Source: Balneolaceae bacterium (GTDB lineage Bacteria > Bacteroidota > Rhodothermia > Balneolales > Balneolaceae). Taken from it: DNA of 64,000 nt. The notes beneath the pieces are model-generated. The model was given only the letters and a program-made list of their open reading frames with translations. It made no database searches and had not been told where the DNA came from. The DNA lies in assembly GCA_034521445.1 (NCBI GenBank), contig JAXHMM010000017.1:186001-250000 (forward strand), in the 5' to 3' direction. Position 1 is the stretch's first letter, and every line of letters starts with the position of its first letter. The position numbers were made by a program, and so were the translations under genes. This document shows, piece after piece, positions 1 to 8,916 of this stretch.

Positions 1-572
1 ACCACCAGGATGCGCGGGGTGGTGAAGTAGGGGCGGTCGGCGTCGGTCTGCACAAAAAGAAGCTGCACGGGCGGACCCGCCTCCACGCCCTCGGCCACAT
101 GGATAAAGGCCCCGTCGTCGGCATAGGCGCTGTTGAAGGAGCTGAAGGCGTCGCTCTCGAAGTTGCCGTAGCGGTTCAGGTGCTCCTCCACAGCGGGATG
201 ACTGCCGGCCAGTTCGGCCAGGCTCCCCGCAGTCACGTCCCCGGGGAGTGCCTCCACGGACGAGCGTTCCGGTGCATAGCGGCCGTTGACGAAGACCAGA
301 CGGGAACCCTCGCACTCGGGCAAGTAGTGCCCGGAGAAGTCGCCGGGTTCCGCCTCCACCTGCGAGGCGTGCACGTACTCATCTCTATAGAGGTCGCGGA
401 GGCTTATAAAACGCCAGTCCTCGTCCTTGGGTTGGGGAAAAGGCGTACTGCGCACGTCTTCGGCCCCCTTGCGGCGCAGGCCGTCCAGCAGGGCTGATCG
501 CCCGTCCAGATCCTGTCGGCCGAGGTGGTTGATCAGGAAGTTGTCTCGTAGGTCTTGCAGGGTCTTGCTCAT
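1..572 (-). CDS. sufD: Fe-S cluster assembly protein SufD (N-terminal part)
   Basis: SufD is the scaffold partner of SufB in the SufBC2D complex that builds Fe-S clusters in the cytosol. The frame opens with ATG at 572 (MSKTLQDLRDNF) and stays open to the window edge, giving about 190 N-terminal residues. It contains the typical SufD stretch in which W and R precede 'FISLRDLYRDEY', and a later 'FVNGRYAPE' segment. It starts 9 bp after the sufC stop, so sufB-sufC-sufD form one operon read leftwards. The C-terminal half, with the conserved core, is off the window. Identity rests on the N-terminal pattern and on gene order. Confidence 0.88.
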   Translation of the reverse strand, partial: MSKTLQDLRDNFLINHLGRQDLDGRSALLDGLRRKGAEDVRSTPFPQPKDEDWRFISLRDLYRDEYVHASQVEAEPGDFSGHYLPECEGSRLVFVNGRYAPERSSVEALPGDVTAGSLAELAGSHPAVEEHLNRYGNFESDAFSSFNSAYADDGAFIHVAEGVEAGPPVQLLFVQTDADRPYFTTPRILV

Positions 573-581
573 CTCAGGTTC

Positions 582-1361
582 TCAGTTCGGTTCTCCGTTG
601 ACGGATACGGACGCCAGGTCGTCCAGCCAGTCGTAGCCCTTCTCCTCGAGTTTGAGGGCCAGATCCTTGTCGCCCGACTTGACGATCTTGCCGTCCAGCA
701 TGACGTGGACGTGATCGGGGACCACGTAATCCAGGATGCGCTGGTAGTGGGTGATCATCACCACAGCATTGTCGTCGCCGGAGAGCTGATTGACGCCGTC
801 GGCTACGATTTTGAGCGCGTCGATGTCCAGGCCCGAGTCGGTCTCGTCCAGGAAGGATAGGCGAGGGCGAAGCACCGCCATCTGGAAAATTTCGTTTCGT
901 TTTTTCTCGCCTCCGCTGAAGCCTGCGTTCACGCTGCGCTCCAGGAATTCCTCCTTCATGTCGACCAGCTCCAGGCGCTCCCTTACGTAGTCGTCGAACT
1001 GGATGGGGTCCAGCTCCTCTCGGCCCTGCTTGGGGGCGATGGTGTTGTAGGCCTGCCGCATGAGGGTGGCGTTGGTCACGCCCGGCACCTCCACGGGATA
1101 CTGGAAGGCGAGGAAAATACCCAGGTGGGCCCGCTCCTCGGGATCCAACTCCAGGACGCTCTCCCCTTCGAAGAGGATGTCGCCCCTGGTCACCTCGTAG
1201 GTGGGATGGCCGGAGACCGCCTTGGCGAGCGTACTCTTGCCGCTGCCGTTGGGTCCCATAATGGCGTGAATTTCACCGGGGTTGACGGTCAGGTTGACCC
1301 CTTTCAGGATCTCGGTCCCCTCTTCTTCGACTATCACATGTAAATCCTTGATCTCTAACAC
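582..1361 (-). CDS. sufC: Fe-S cluster assembly ATPase SufC
   Basis: This is the ABC-type ATPase of the SufBC2D scaffold, 259 aa, close to the usual 250. Walker A is GPNGSGKST at residues 36-44. The signature region is the Suf-specific [12 protein letters not shown], and Walker B ends in [12 protein letters not shown], the hallmark SufC sequence. The start codon is GTG at 1361 (VLEIKDLHV); the reading frame gives no better ATG. It lies between sufB (62 bp upstream) and sufD (9 bp downstream) and is presumably co-transcribed with both. Confidence 0.95.
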   Translation of the reverse strand: MLEIKDLHVIVEEEGTEILKGVNLTVNPGEIHAIMGPNGSGKSTLAKAVSGHPTYEVTRGDILFEGESVLELDPEERAHLGIFLAFQYPVEVPGVTNATLMRQAYNTIAPKQGREELDPIQFDDYVRERLELVDMKEEFLERSVNAGFSGGEKKRNEIFQMAVLRPRLSFLDETDSGLDIDALKIVADGVNQLSGDDNAVVMITHYQRILDYVVPDHVHVMLDGKIVKSGDKDLALKLEEKGYDWLDDLASVSVNGEPN

Positions 1362-1423
1362 GTTACACTTGTCTTTTAAGGTTTGCTGTAGGTTGGTTTC
1401 TTGGCGATGAAGGACAGGGGTCT

Positions 1424-2875
1424 CTAGCCCACACTGCCTTCAAGCTTGATGCCGAGCAGCTTGTTGGCCTCCACGGCGAATTCCATGGGAAGCTCCTTGA
1501 GGACTTCCTTGCAGAAGCCGTTTACGATGAGGCTGATGGCATCGTCCTCATCCATGCCGCGTTGCTGCAGGTAGAAAATCTGATCCTCGCCCACACGGCT
1601 GGTGGTCGCCTCGTGCTCCACCTTGGCGGTAGGGTTTCCGGACTCGATGTAGGGAAAGGTGTGGGCGCCGCAGGTCTGCCCGATAAGCATGGAGTCGCAC
1701 TGCGAGTAGTTGCGGGCGTTGTCAGCCCGCGGGGATATCTTGACCAGGCCCCGGTAGCTGTTGTTCGACTCGCCGGCGGAGATGCCCTTCGAAATGATGG
1801 TGCTTTTGGTGTTTTTGCCGATATGGATCATTTTGGTGCCGGTGTCAGCCTGCTGCCGATTGTCGGTCACGGCCACCGAGAAAAACTCGCCTACCGAGTC
1901 GTCGCCCTGCAGAATCACGCTGGGGTACTTCCAGGTAATCGCAGCGCCGGTTTCCACCTGGGTCCATGAAATCTTGGAGCGGTCGCCGCGGCAGTGGCCG
2001 CGCTTGGTCACAAAATTGAAGATGCCACCCCGCCCCTTTTCGTCGCCTGAGTACCAGTTCTGAATGGTGGAGTACTTGATTTCGGCGTCCTCGAGGGCCA
2101 CCAGCTCGACCACGGCGGCGTGAAGCTGGGTTTCCTGAAACATGGGGGCGGTGCATCCCTCCAGATAGCTCACATGACTATTTTCCTCGCAGATGATGAG
2201 CGTGCGCTCGAACTGCCCGGACTGCATGTTGTTGATGCGGAAATAGGTGGAGAGCTCCATGGGACAGACCGTGTCTTTCGGCACGTAGCAGAAGGAGCCG
2301 TCGGAAAATACGGCGGAGTTGAGGGCAGCAAAGTAATTGTCGCCTTTTGGCACCACCGATCCGAGATACTTCTTGACCAGTTCGGGATGGTCCTGGATCG
2401 CCTCGGAGATGGAGCAGAAAATCACGCCCGCTTCAGCCAGTTTCTCCTTGAAGGTGGTGAAGATGGAGACGCTGTCGAAGACCGCGTCCACGGCAACCCC
2501 CTGCAGCATCTTCTGTTCTTCGAGCGGGATGCCCAGCTTGTCGTAGGTTTCCTTGATTTCAGGGTCGATGTCGTCCAGACTCTCCGGACGGTCCTTGCCG
2601 CTCTTGTTTTTGGGCGCCGAATAGTACTGAATATTATCGAAGTCGGGCTTCTCGTACTCCACGTTGGGCCAGTCGGGCTCCTCCATCTCCTGCCACTTGC
2701 GGTAAGCCTCCAGGCGGAACTCGGTCATCCACTCGGGCTCGTCCTTGCGGCGGGATATTTCACGGATGACCTCCTCGCTGATGCCTGAGGGAAAATCCTC
2801 GTATTCCACATCCGTAGTAAAGCCGTACTTGTACTCACCGCCAACGTAGGATTCCAGGGCTTCGGTTTCACTCAT
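1424..2875 (-). CDS. sufB: Fe-S cluster assembly scaffold SufB
   Basis: SufB is the scaffold subunit on which the nascent cluster is assembled, 483 aa, full family length. The right-handed beta-helix core is recognisable from [18 protein letters not shown] through [13 protein letters not shown]. The Cys in that last motif matches the conserved cluster-site Cys of E. coli SufB, and the following KVEHEATTS carries the conserved Glu. It is the first gene of the suf operon. The 164 bp upstream hold a near-perfect inverted repeat (2990-3017) that could be a regulator site. No SufR or Rrf2-type regulator gene is visible nearby. Confidence 0.96.
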   Translation of the reverse strand: MSETEALESYVGGEYKYGFTTDVEYEDFPSGISEEVIREISRRKDEPEWMTEFRLEAYRKWQEMEEPDWPNVEYEKPDFDNIQYYSAPKNKSGKDRPESLDDIDPEIKETYDKLGIPLEEQKMLQGVAVDAVFDSVSIFTTFKEKLAEAGVIFCSISEAIQDHPELVKKYLGSVVPKGDNYFAALNSAVFSDGSFCYVPKDTVCPMELSTYFRINNMQSGQFERTLIICEENSHVSYLEGCTAPMFQETQLHAAVVELVALEDAEIKYSTIQNWYSGDEKGRGGIFNFVTKRGHCRGDRSKISWTQVETGAAITWKYPSVILQGDDSVGEFFSVAVTDNRQQADTGTKMIHIGKNTKSTIISKGISAGESNNSYRGLVKISPRADNARNYSQCDSMLIGQTCGAHTFPYIESGNPTAKVEHEATTSRVGEDQIFYLQQRGMDEDDAISLIVNGFCKEVLKELPMEFAVEANKLLGIKLEGSVG

Positions 2876-2989
2876 AAATTCGCTTCAGGTCAACTGGTTA
2901 TTATTTGCGATCTGGCTTCCTTCCAAAAACAGCACGCAGCCGCGCACCGTTCGGGGCATCATCCCCGATCAGCCCCTCTCAGGGGCCGA

Positions 2990-3017
2990 TTTACCTGTTT
3001 CTGCATAGAACAGTAAA
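2990..3017. promoter_or_regulatory. Inverted repeat between pta and sufB, candidate operator
   Basis: TTTACCTGTT is followed 9 bases later by AACAGTAAA, a dyad with one unpaired base. It lies 115 bp before the sufB start. On the sufB strand a loose TTGGGA / TACTGT promoter-like pair overlaps it, which is the arrangement expected of a repressor site. Two small GC hairpins (around 2953-2968 and 2971-2986) follow but lack a T-tract, so they are poor terminators. The function is an inference from position alone. Confidence 0.35.
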
Positions 3018-3039
3018 TATAGTCATTTAGCGTCCCAAG

Positions 3040-4026
3040 TTAAACTCGAATGCCCCCCTGTCCGCCCTCTTCCCCCTCCCCCATGACGGAGGCCACGCAG
3101 GCCGCATTGACAATATCATCGGCCGAACAGCCGCGCGACAGATCCATCATGGAACGCGCAAGACCCTGAAGAATGGGTCCCGTAGCGCGGGCGTCCGCAA
3201 GCCGTTCGGTGATTTTATAGGCGATATTGCCGGCATCAAGGTTGGGAAAGACGAATACCGTGGCACGTCCCCCGACCGGCGAACCGGGACACTTCTTTTC
3301 GGCCACTTCCGGCAGCAGTGCCGCATCGAACTGCATCTCTCCGTCCACGGCCAGCTCCGGGGCGTCTCGCCGCACCCTTTCGGTAGCGCGTCGCACCAGG
3401 TCGGCGCGCTCGTGGCTGGAACTCCCCAGGGTGGAAAAGGAGAGCATGGCCACCCGCGGCTCTCCTCCCGTTAGCATGCGGTGGCTGCGGGCCGATTCCC
3501 GCGCGATGCCGGCCAGCTGTTCCTCGTCGGGGTAGGGCACCACCCCGCAGTCGCCGTAGGTTACGGTGCGCCCGTCAGCCAGCTCCATGAGAAAGATGCT
3601 GGAGACCAGCGAAATTCCATCTCGCATACCGATGTAGCGCAGCGCTGCGCGTATCACCTGCGACGTGGGATGCGCCGCGCCCGCCACGGCGCCTTCCGCC
3701 CCGCCGGAGCCCACCAGGCAAGCGGCGAAGGTGAGAGGGTCGCGCAGCAGGCGGTGCGCCTCTTCCCTTCCGGGGGGCGGATCCTGACCTCTCCTCATTT
3801 CCCGTAGGTAGTCTGCCAGCGGCGCGCGGTCGGACTCCCGTTCGGGGTCGAGGACGCGCAGGGCCTCGCCTGCCCTTGCATCGGATCCCAGCAGAATCAC
3901 CTGGCAGAGTCCCTCGTCGGCCAGGCGGACGGCGGCCGCCCGCACCCGTTCGTCGGAGGCTTCGGGAAGCACCATGCGGGGGCGTCGGGCCCGCGTGCGT
4001 TCGTAGAGTCGCTGCATTACGTTCAT
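3040..4026 (-). CDS. pta: Phosphate acetyltransferase
   Basis: It interconverts acetyl-CoA and acetyl phosphate. At 328 aa it is the short Pta form, without the N-terminal DRTGG/BioD-like domains of the enterobacterial enzyme. Diagnostic segments are RMVLPEASDERVRAAA near the N-terminus, the GGAEGAVAGAAHPTSQVIRAAL region, and VFPNLDAGNIAYKITERL in the C-terminal half. It starts 29 bp downstream of the EamA gene stop and is the last gene of the greA-pta cluster. No ackA is present in the window. A phosphate butyryltransferase is a less likely alternative. Confidence 0.9.
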   Translation of the reverse strand: MNVMQRLYERTRARRPRMVLPEASDERVRAAAVRLADEGLCQVILLGSDARAGEALRVLDPERESDRAPLADYLREMRRGQDPPPGREEAHRLLRDPLTFAACLVGSGGAEGAVAGAAHPTSQVIRAALRYIGMRDGISLVSSIFLMELADGRTVTYGDCGVVPYPDEEQLAGIARESARSHRMLTGGEPRVAMLSFSTLGSSSHERADLVRRATERVRRDAPELAVDGEMQFDAALLPEVAEKKCPGSPVGGRATVFVFPNLDAGNIAYKITERLADARATGPILQGLARSMMDLSRGCSADDIVNAACVASVMGEGEEGGQGGIRV

Positions 4027-4055
4027 GGCTTCGGTTTATGGGTTGGAGTGTCGCT

Positions 4056-4913
4056 TCAAAGCAGCAGTGCCATGGCGAGTATCGCCAATACAATGCCCGC
4101 CCACTGCCGGCGGCTTACCCGGTCTTTCCAGACCGCCAGTCCCAGCAGGGTGCCCCCCAGCACAATAAGGGCATTGACCGCCGGAAATGCCACCGCCCCG
4201 TCCATGCCGCGCAGGGCACGAATGAGAAAGACGCCTGAATAGAGGTTGGGCAGGCCTATGAGCGCTCCCAGGACCACTTCACGGGGACGGGGCCAAGCCG
4301 ACCGGCGGATGGCGAGCATGACTAACCCGATAAGGAAAGCGGACAGGAAGATCATGCCCATAAACTGCACCTCCCCGAACACCCCGCCGAACTCCTCCTG
4401 ATAGACCTTCAGCGCGGAATCGGCCAGCCCGGTTAGCAGAAAGATGCCCGCCAGCATCCACCCCGCGTCCACCCCGCGTATCCAGCTTCGACTTCTCTTC
4501 GGCACCAGCAGAAGCAGCGCAAAAAAGACGCCGGCGATGCCCGCGCCCTTCAGCGTCGTCAGGCTCTCCCGGTAAACCGCCAGCGAGAGCAGTACCGGGA
4601 AAAAGAGGGAGACGCGCATGGCCGCCACGGTGACCCCTACGCCGTTGAGGTGCACCGACTTGCTGTAGAGGACGAAGTTGAGGATAAAAAAGGCCCCGGT
4701 GAGGGCGCAGAAAATAAGTGGAAGCGGCGTGAATAGGGTGTGGAGGACGGACCCTGCGAGGGGATCGAGGGCCAGTGCGATGGCGGCGGCCACGAGGTAG
4801 TTTACCGTGAGGGTGGGCAGGGTGCGCATCTGCCGGTGTTCGCAGACTTTCAGCAGGTGGGCGATGAGCAGGGAGCATCCTGCGCTGAGCAGCAGGTAGA
4901 GCCAGGCCATCAC
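4056..4913 (-). CDS. EamA/DMT-family membrane permease
   Basis: This 285-aa protein is almost entirely hydrophobic, with about ten predicted membrane segments arranged as two EamA halves, as in the drug/metabolite transporter superfamily. Its start overlaps the stop of the pseudo-caspase lipoprotein gene by 4 bp (ATGA), so the two are translationally coupled. The substrate cannot be deduced: DMT proteins carry amino acids, nucleotide sugars and many other small molecules. Neighbouring sugar-nucleotide genes do not decide it. Confidence 0.82.
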   Translation of the reverse strand: MMAWLYLLLSAGCSLLIAHLLKVCEHRQMRTLPTLTVNYLVAAAIALALDPLAGSVLHTLFTPLPLIFCALTGAFFILNFVLYSKSVHLNGVGVTVAAMRVSLFFPVLLSLAVYRESLTTLKGAGIAGVFFALLLLVPKRSRSWIRGVDAGWMLAGIFLLTGLADSALKVYQEEFGGVFGEVQFMGMIFLSAFLIGLVMLAIRRSAWPRPREVVLGALIGLPNLYSGVFLIRALRGMDGAVAFPAVNALIVLGGTLLGLAVWKDRVSRRQWAGIVLAILAMALLL

Positions 4914-6676
4914 TGTCCGCCTGCCAGGTTTACCTCGGTATTACCGAAGAAATGAATCTCCTGGGGTCGGTCGTGCAGTCTGCGCGAGGTGTAGGAGACG
5001 TTGCGCTGCAGAAACTGCTGGATGGCGCCCGCCAGCGTGTTGCGCTGCTGGATAGCCCGTGCGAAATAGTAGGTAAAGATGTGATGCTTTTTGTCCTCGC
5101 CCGACTGATTGAGGTAGAGGGCCGACTGCTGGTCCAGTCCCGAAGCCACGAAGACCGCGGCCTCGTCCGGCCCGTCCAGCAAGGGCTTTGCAAGATTGCG
5201 AAGGGGCTGCTCGAGGTCAAGGCGCCGCTCCCCGGGAAGTTCTCCTTCCCCCGTGGACCGGAAACTCAGGTCGAGCACCACCACCTTGCGCTGCGCGCGA
5301 ATCAGGGAGAGCTCACGGAATAGCTCCTCCAGGGAGATCCCGGGCGCATCTCCGGGGGCGCTTCCTGTAAGACGGTAGGAGACCCTGATGCGATCCTCGC
5401 TGAGGTCCACATCCGCGTAACCGGCCAGGTAGACGAAGAGGTTGGTGGCGTTATCCGAGGCCTGTCGCAGCCGCTCCAGGCGGTCCTGCAGCGGAGCCGT
5501 CTCCTCCAGGTCCTCCAGCCGCATGACCGAGGAGGAGTAATAGCCGAGGGCGTTTTCCAGGTAGGTCGTGATCAGCCGGCCGTCACGGTGGGTATAGCTG
5601 CGCGTGGGCAGCGGTGCGGGGTAGTGCTCGTTGGTCACCACCAGCGCGCGGTTGGAGAGACTGTGCGGCGCCAGGATGGGTATATTACTCTCCACATCCA
5701 CCTTGCCCCAGGGTATGGTGGGCACCGACACGGCCTGCCCGCCGCTCTCCGACTGGGCCGTGTCCCACACGATACGGGCGTCGGTCTTCAGCAGGTAGTT
5801 CTCCGAGAGACCGTAGCGCACGCGGTACCAGCGGCTGGACGGCTGTTCGTCCACGAAGATAAGGCGGCTTCCCTCCACCAGTTCGGCCAGGATGTTGCCG
5901 GGTCCCTCCTCGGCCGTGGAGCGCAGCTGGGTGACCGGGGATGTGACGCGTACATAGGGCTTCAGGACCTCTTCGACTCCCATGTCGTAGCGGTAGAGGG
6001 AGTCGCGGTAGGATACCTCCACCCTCAGGCTTCCCGGATCGGGTCCGCTGATCCCCTGGTCGGCCAGGCGCTCGCCGAGGGCGATCTCAAGTCTGCCGGA
6101 TTCGGGAACCCTGTTTTCGCTGTATATTTCGCTCTGCTGATAGAACACGCGAATGCGTGCCGCATGCTCGCTCGGTTCTTCCACCCGGAGGGTGTCCGAT
6201 TTTACAACGGTGCCTGTGTCGCCAAGCAGGCGTTCCTCCCCCGTGGGCTGCGGATCGCCGGCCGGCTTCATGTTCAGCAGACCCACCAGTGCAGCCAGTC
6301 CCCCGGCGGCCTGAAAGGCCACGCGCTGCCCCGCCGAAAAACTTCCCGAGACCGAGGGACTCTGGCCCAGGTAGACGCCCAGCCCGGCGCCGGCCAGTCC
6401 CGCAATCACAAAACCGGGACGCAGACGATAGCGCTGGATGGTGCGTTCGTAGCGTATTTTTCGGGCGTATTCGTAGCGGGTGCGGGAGAATAGCTCCAGG
6501 CGCAGGACGGGCGTATCAGGGGTGGGCGCTGCCAGGCGCTGCAGGAAGCGTTCCTCCTCGAGCACCTGGAACTCACCGCTGTCCACAGCTCCGCGGTCGC
6601 GTTCCACCCATTGGGCGCTTGTGCAGCCTGACGCCAGTGCAGACGCCAGAAGTAGTATGCAGAGAAGGTAACGCAT
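4910..6676 (-). CDS. Lipoprotein with SH3-like and inactive caspase-like domain
   Basis: The 588-aa protein has a lipoprotein signal with lipobox LASGC (Cys18). It has a hydrophobic Gly-rich stretch near residues 90-135, an SH3-like segment (NILAELVEG...WYRVRYG) near 255-295, and a C-terminal caspase/metacaspase (peptidase C14) fold from about 340. Hallmarks are NRALVVTNEHY, NLFVYLAGYADV, KVVVLDLSFRS and HHIFTYYFARAI. At the two catalytic positions the expected His of SGHG is Tyr420 and the expected Cys of DAC is Ser471, so it should be proteolytically dead. It sits between the Omp85-like barrel (17 bp) and the EamA permease (4-bp overlap). Binding or scaffolding is a likelier role than cleavage. 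Confidence 0.72.
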   Translation of the reverse strand: MRYLLCILLLASALASGCTSAQWVERDRGAVDSGEFQVLEEERFLQRLAAPTPDTPVLRLELFSRTRYEYARKIRYERTIQRYRLRPGFVIAGLAGAGLGVYLGQSPSVSGSFSAGQRVAFQAAGGLAALVGLLNMKPAGDPQPTGEERLLGDTGTVVKSDTLRVEEPSEHAARIRVFYQQSEIYSENRVPESGRLEIALGERLADQGISGPDPGSLRVEVSYRDSLYRYDMGVEEVLKPYVRVTSPVTQLRSTAEEGPGNILAELVEGSRLIFVDEQPSSRWYRVRYGLSENYLLKTDARIVWDTAQSESGGQAVSVPTIPWGKVDVESNIPILAPHSLSNRALVVTNEHYPAPLPTRSYTHRDGRLITTYLENALGYYSSSVMRLEDLEETAPLQDRLERLRQASDNATNLFVYLAGYADVDLSEDRIRVSYRLTGSAPGDAPGISLEELFRELSLIRAQRKVVVLDLSFRSTGEGELPGERRLDLEQPLRNLAKPLLDGPDEAAVFVASGLDQQSALYLNQSGEDKKHHIFTYYFARAIQQRNTLAGAIQQFLQRNVSYTSRRLHDRPQEIHFFGNTEVNLAGGQ

Positions 6677-6693
6677 GGTGGTCGGTTCAGGTC

Positions 6694-7968
6694 CTACAGC
6701 GATATCACCGCGCCCAGCCCGATTATATTACGGAATTTGAAAGCCTTCTCCTGGCCCGGCCGGGAGAGCCACAGGGGCAGGTCGTAGCGGATCATGATAC
6801 CGCGTGGCTTACCCAGGTAGTCGGGTATGTTGAGCGAGAGCATGAAACCGGGTCCCGCGTCGGCCAGCAGGTTGCCGTCCGGGTGCAGGTCGGCCTCCCG
6901 GTTCAGGGAGGCGCCTGCATCAAAAAAGAGGTAGGAACGCAGCTCCAGCAACTCGCCGATGATCGGGGTTTCTTTAATGAGTTGGTCGAGGGGATTGGGG
7001 AACTGTAGCTCCAGGTTTAGGGAACTGACCGAACGAAAAAGAGGTCCTGGTTCTCCTTCGGAGAAACTCGCCTGGTTGAGCTCACCTATATCCCGCCAGG
7101 TGTAGCCCCTCAGGTTGGGGCCGCCGCCCACCTGTATGAAGCCGTCGGTGAGCCAGGCCTGCGGTATGGTGCCCTTGGCGCGGGTGAGCCCTTGGTCCGC
7201 CCATCCCGCCGGACTGCGCATGCTTCGGAGAAAGCGGTACTGCGGGGGTACATCTTCGCCCGCGAAGCCCCCAAACAGACGGGCGTGAAGGGCAAAGGGC
7301 TCGCCCAGGTCGAGCCGCTGCTGCAGCTCCGCGGTGAAACGGGCAAAGGGATCGCCGTATTCGCGGGCCACGCTCACCTGGAGTCCGCCGTGGACCAGCC
7401 AGGGTCCACCTCCGTGGCTACCGCGTGCCTGCAGGGAGGCGCCGGCCAGTCCCATCCATTCCGTGTTCCAAAAATTGCGAAAGGGCTGGTATTCGGTGTC
7501 GTAGCGCCGCTCGACGCGCCCGAAGACCGAGAGCTCCCGGTAGGTCATCTCGTCAAAACCGGGCTGCCAGCGTTTGTTGAAGGAGATCCTGTGACGGTGC
7601 AAGCCGGTGCGTATGGAGCTCTCCAGCCTTACACTGGCTTCGCTGTTGAAGGCCGAAAGTGAGGGAATGGGCTCAGTGAGGGAGAGGTAATAGGAAAGAG
7701 GGTGCTCAGGCCACCAGGTGCCCAGCCAGACACCCAGGTCGAGGCGGTGCGGACCGTCCTGAAAGGTGCCTGGCACCTGTCCGCGCAGGCGGATTCCAAG
7801 GCGTATGCCGTCCACGTCGTTGTACCAGAGATCGGGCGCGGGCAGCAGCTCGTATCCCCCTCCATCCTGCCCGCGGGCCTCCTGCGGCACCGCGCCCACA
7901 GCCACCGAAATCAAGAGAATCAGGACCGCCGCGCGCATCCCGAGACTATGTGGCCGGAGATGTGCCAT
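6694..7968 (-). CDS. Outer-membrane beta-barrel, Omp85/surface-antigen-like, no POTRA
   Basis: The 424-aa protein has a signal peptide ending near residue 34 (QEARGQ) and then alternating aromatic/polar strands to the C-terminus. GGGPNLRGYTW near residue 280 resembles the loop-6 (V/L)RGY motif of Omp85 barrels. There is no room for POTRA domains: strand-like sequence begins about 15 residues after the signal. It lies between the UDP-xylose synthase gene (6 bp) and the pseudo-caspase lipoprotein gene (17 bp), so it is probably co-expressed with a periplasmic lipoprotein partner. Cargo or role is unknown. A generic DUF-type barrel is the alternative. Confidence 0.65.
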   Translation of the reverse strand: MAHLRPHSLGMRAAVLILLISVAVGAVPQEARGQDGGGYELLPAPDLWYNDVDGIRLGIRLRGQVPGTFQDGPHRLDLGVWLGTWWPEHPLSYYLSLTEPIPSLSAFNSEASVRLESSIRTGLHRHRISFNKRWQPGFDEMTYRELSVFGRVERRYDTEYQPFRNFWNTEWMGLAGASLQARGSHGGGPWLVHGGLQVSVAREYGDPFARFTAELQQRLDLGEPFALHARLFGGFAGEDVPPQYRFLRSMRSPAGWADQGLTRAKGTIPQAWLTDGFIQVGGGPNLRGYTWRDIGELNQASFSEGEPGPLFRSVSSLNLELQFPNPLDQLIKETPIIGELLELRSYLFFDAGASLNREADLHPDGNLLADAGPGFMLSLNIPDYLGKPRGIMIRYDLPLWLSRPGQEKAFKFRNIIGLGAVISL

Positions 7969-7974
7969 GTGGAG

Positions 7975-8916
7975 TCAAAGCACCTGCTTCTTGAAGTAGT
8001 CCAGCGTCTTGAGCAGTCCCTCGCGCCGGGAAACGCTGGGCTGCCAGTCGAGCACCCGGCGCGCCTTGGAGATATCGGGCTGGCGGATCTGTGGGTCGTC
8101 CTTGGGCAGCTCCTCGAAGACGACCTCGCTGCCGGAGCCCGTCAGCTCGATGATCTCGCGGGCAAACTCCAGGATGGAGATCTCCTCGGGGTTGCCGATG
8201 TTCACCGGCTCGGCCTCCTCGGACATCGACAGCCGCCAGATACCCTCCACCAGGTCGTCTACGTAGGTGAACGATCGCGTCTGGCTTCCGTCTCCGAAGA
8301 CCGTCAGCGGATTGCCGTTGAGCGCCTGCCGCATGAAGGTGGGCAGGGCGCGCCCGTCGTGCAGCCGCATGCGGGCCCCGTAGGTGTTGAAAATGCGCAC
8401 GATACGCGTCTCCATGCCGTGGTAGCGGTGGTAGGCCATGGTCATCGCCTCGGCGAATCGCTTGGCCTCGTCGTAGACCCCGCGGTGGCCGATGGGATTT
8501 ACGTTGCCCCAGTAGTCCTCGCGCTGGGGGTGCACCTGCGGATCCCCGTAGACCTCGCTGGTGGAGGCCAGCAGGAAGCGGGCTCCCTTGGCCTTGGCCA
8601 GACCCAGCGCCTTGTGGGTGCCCAGCGAGCCCACCTTCAGGGTCTGTATGGGCATCTCCAGGTAGTCGCGGGGGGAGGCCGGCGAGGCGAAATGCAGAAT
8701 GAGGTCGAGGGGGCCGTCCACCTCGATATACTCGGTGACGTCGTGTTCGACGAAGGTAAAGCGCGGCTCGTCCTCCAGGTGGGCGATGTTGTCCAGCGAG
8801 CCGGTAAGCAGGTTGTCCATGCAGATCACCCGGTACCCCTCGGCCAGGTAGCGGTCGCAGAGGTGCGAACCCAGGAAGCCGGCGCCCCCGGTTATGAGAA
8901 TGTGTTTGTCAGGCAT
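7975..8916 (-). CDS. UDP-glucuronate decarboxylase (UDP-xylose synthase)
   Basis: This NAD-dependent extended SDR converts UDP-glucuronate to UDP-xylose. The 313-aa protein has the Rossmann motif GGAGFLG (residues 10-16), the active-site TSEVYGDP, and the YxxxK pair in YDEAK. The [24 protein letters not shown] block is characteristic of UXS rather than of UDP-glucose epimerase. Its start overlaps the ugd stop by 8 bp. Because Ugd makes its substrate, the pair forms a two-step UDP-glucose to UDP-xylose route, presumably for a surface polysaccharide. No glycosyltransferase that uses it is next door. Confidence 0.9.
   Translation of the reverse strand: MPDKHILITGGAGFLGSHLCDRYLAEGYRVICMDNLLTGSLDNIAHLEDEPRFTFVEHDVTEYIEVDGPLDLILHFASPASPRDYLEMPIQTLKVGSLGTHKALGLAKAKGARFLLASTSEVYGDPQVHPQREDYWGNVNPIGHRGVYDEAKRFAEAMTMAYHRYHGMETRIVRIFNTYGARMRLHDGRALPTFMRQALNGNPLTVFGDGSQTRSFTYVDDLVEGIWRLSMSEEAEPVNIGNPEEISILEFAREIIELTGSGSEVVFEELPKDDPQIRQPDISKARRVLDWQPSVSRREGLLKTLDYFKKQVL

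Noticed and set aside
2950-2990. Terminator after pta
   Set aside because: The two GC hairpins have no following T-tract in the direction of pta transcription.
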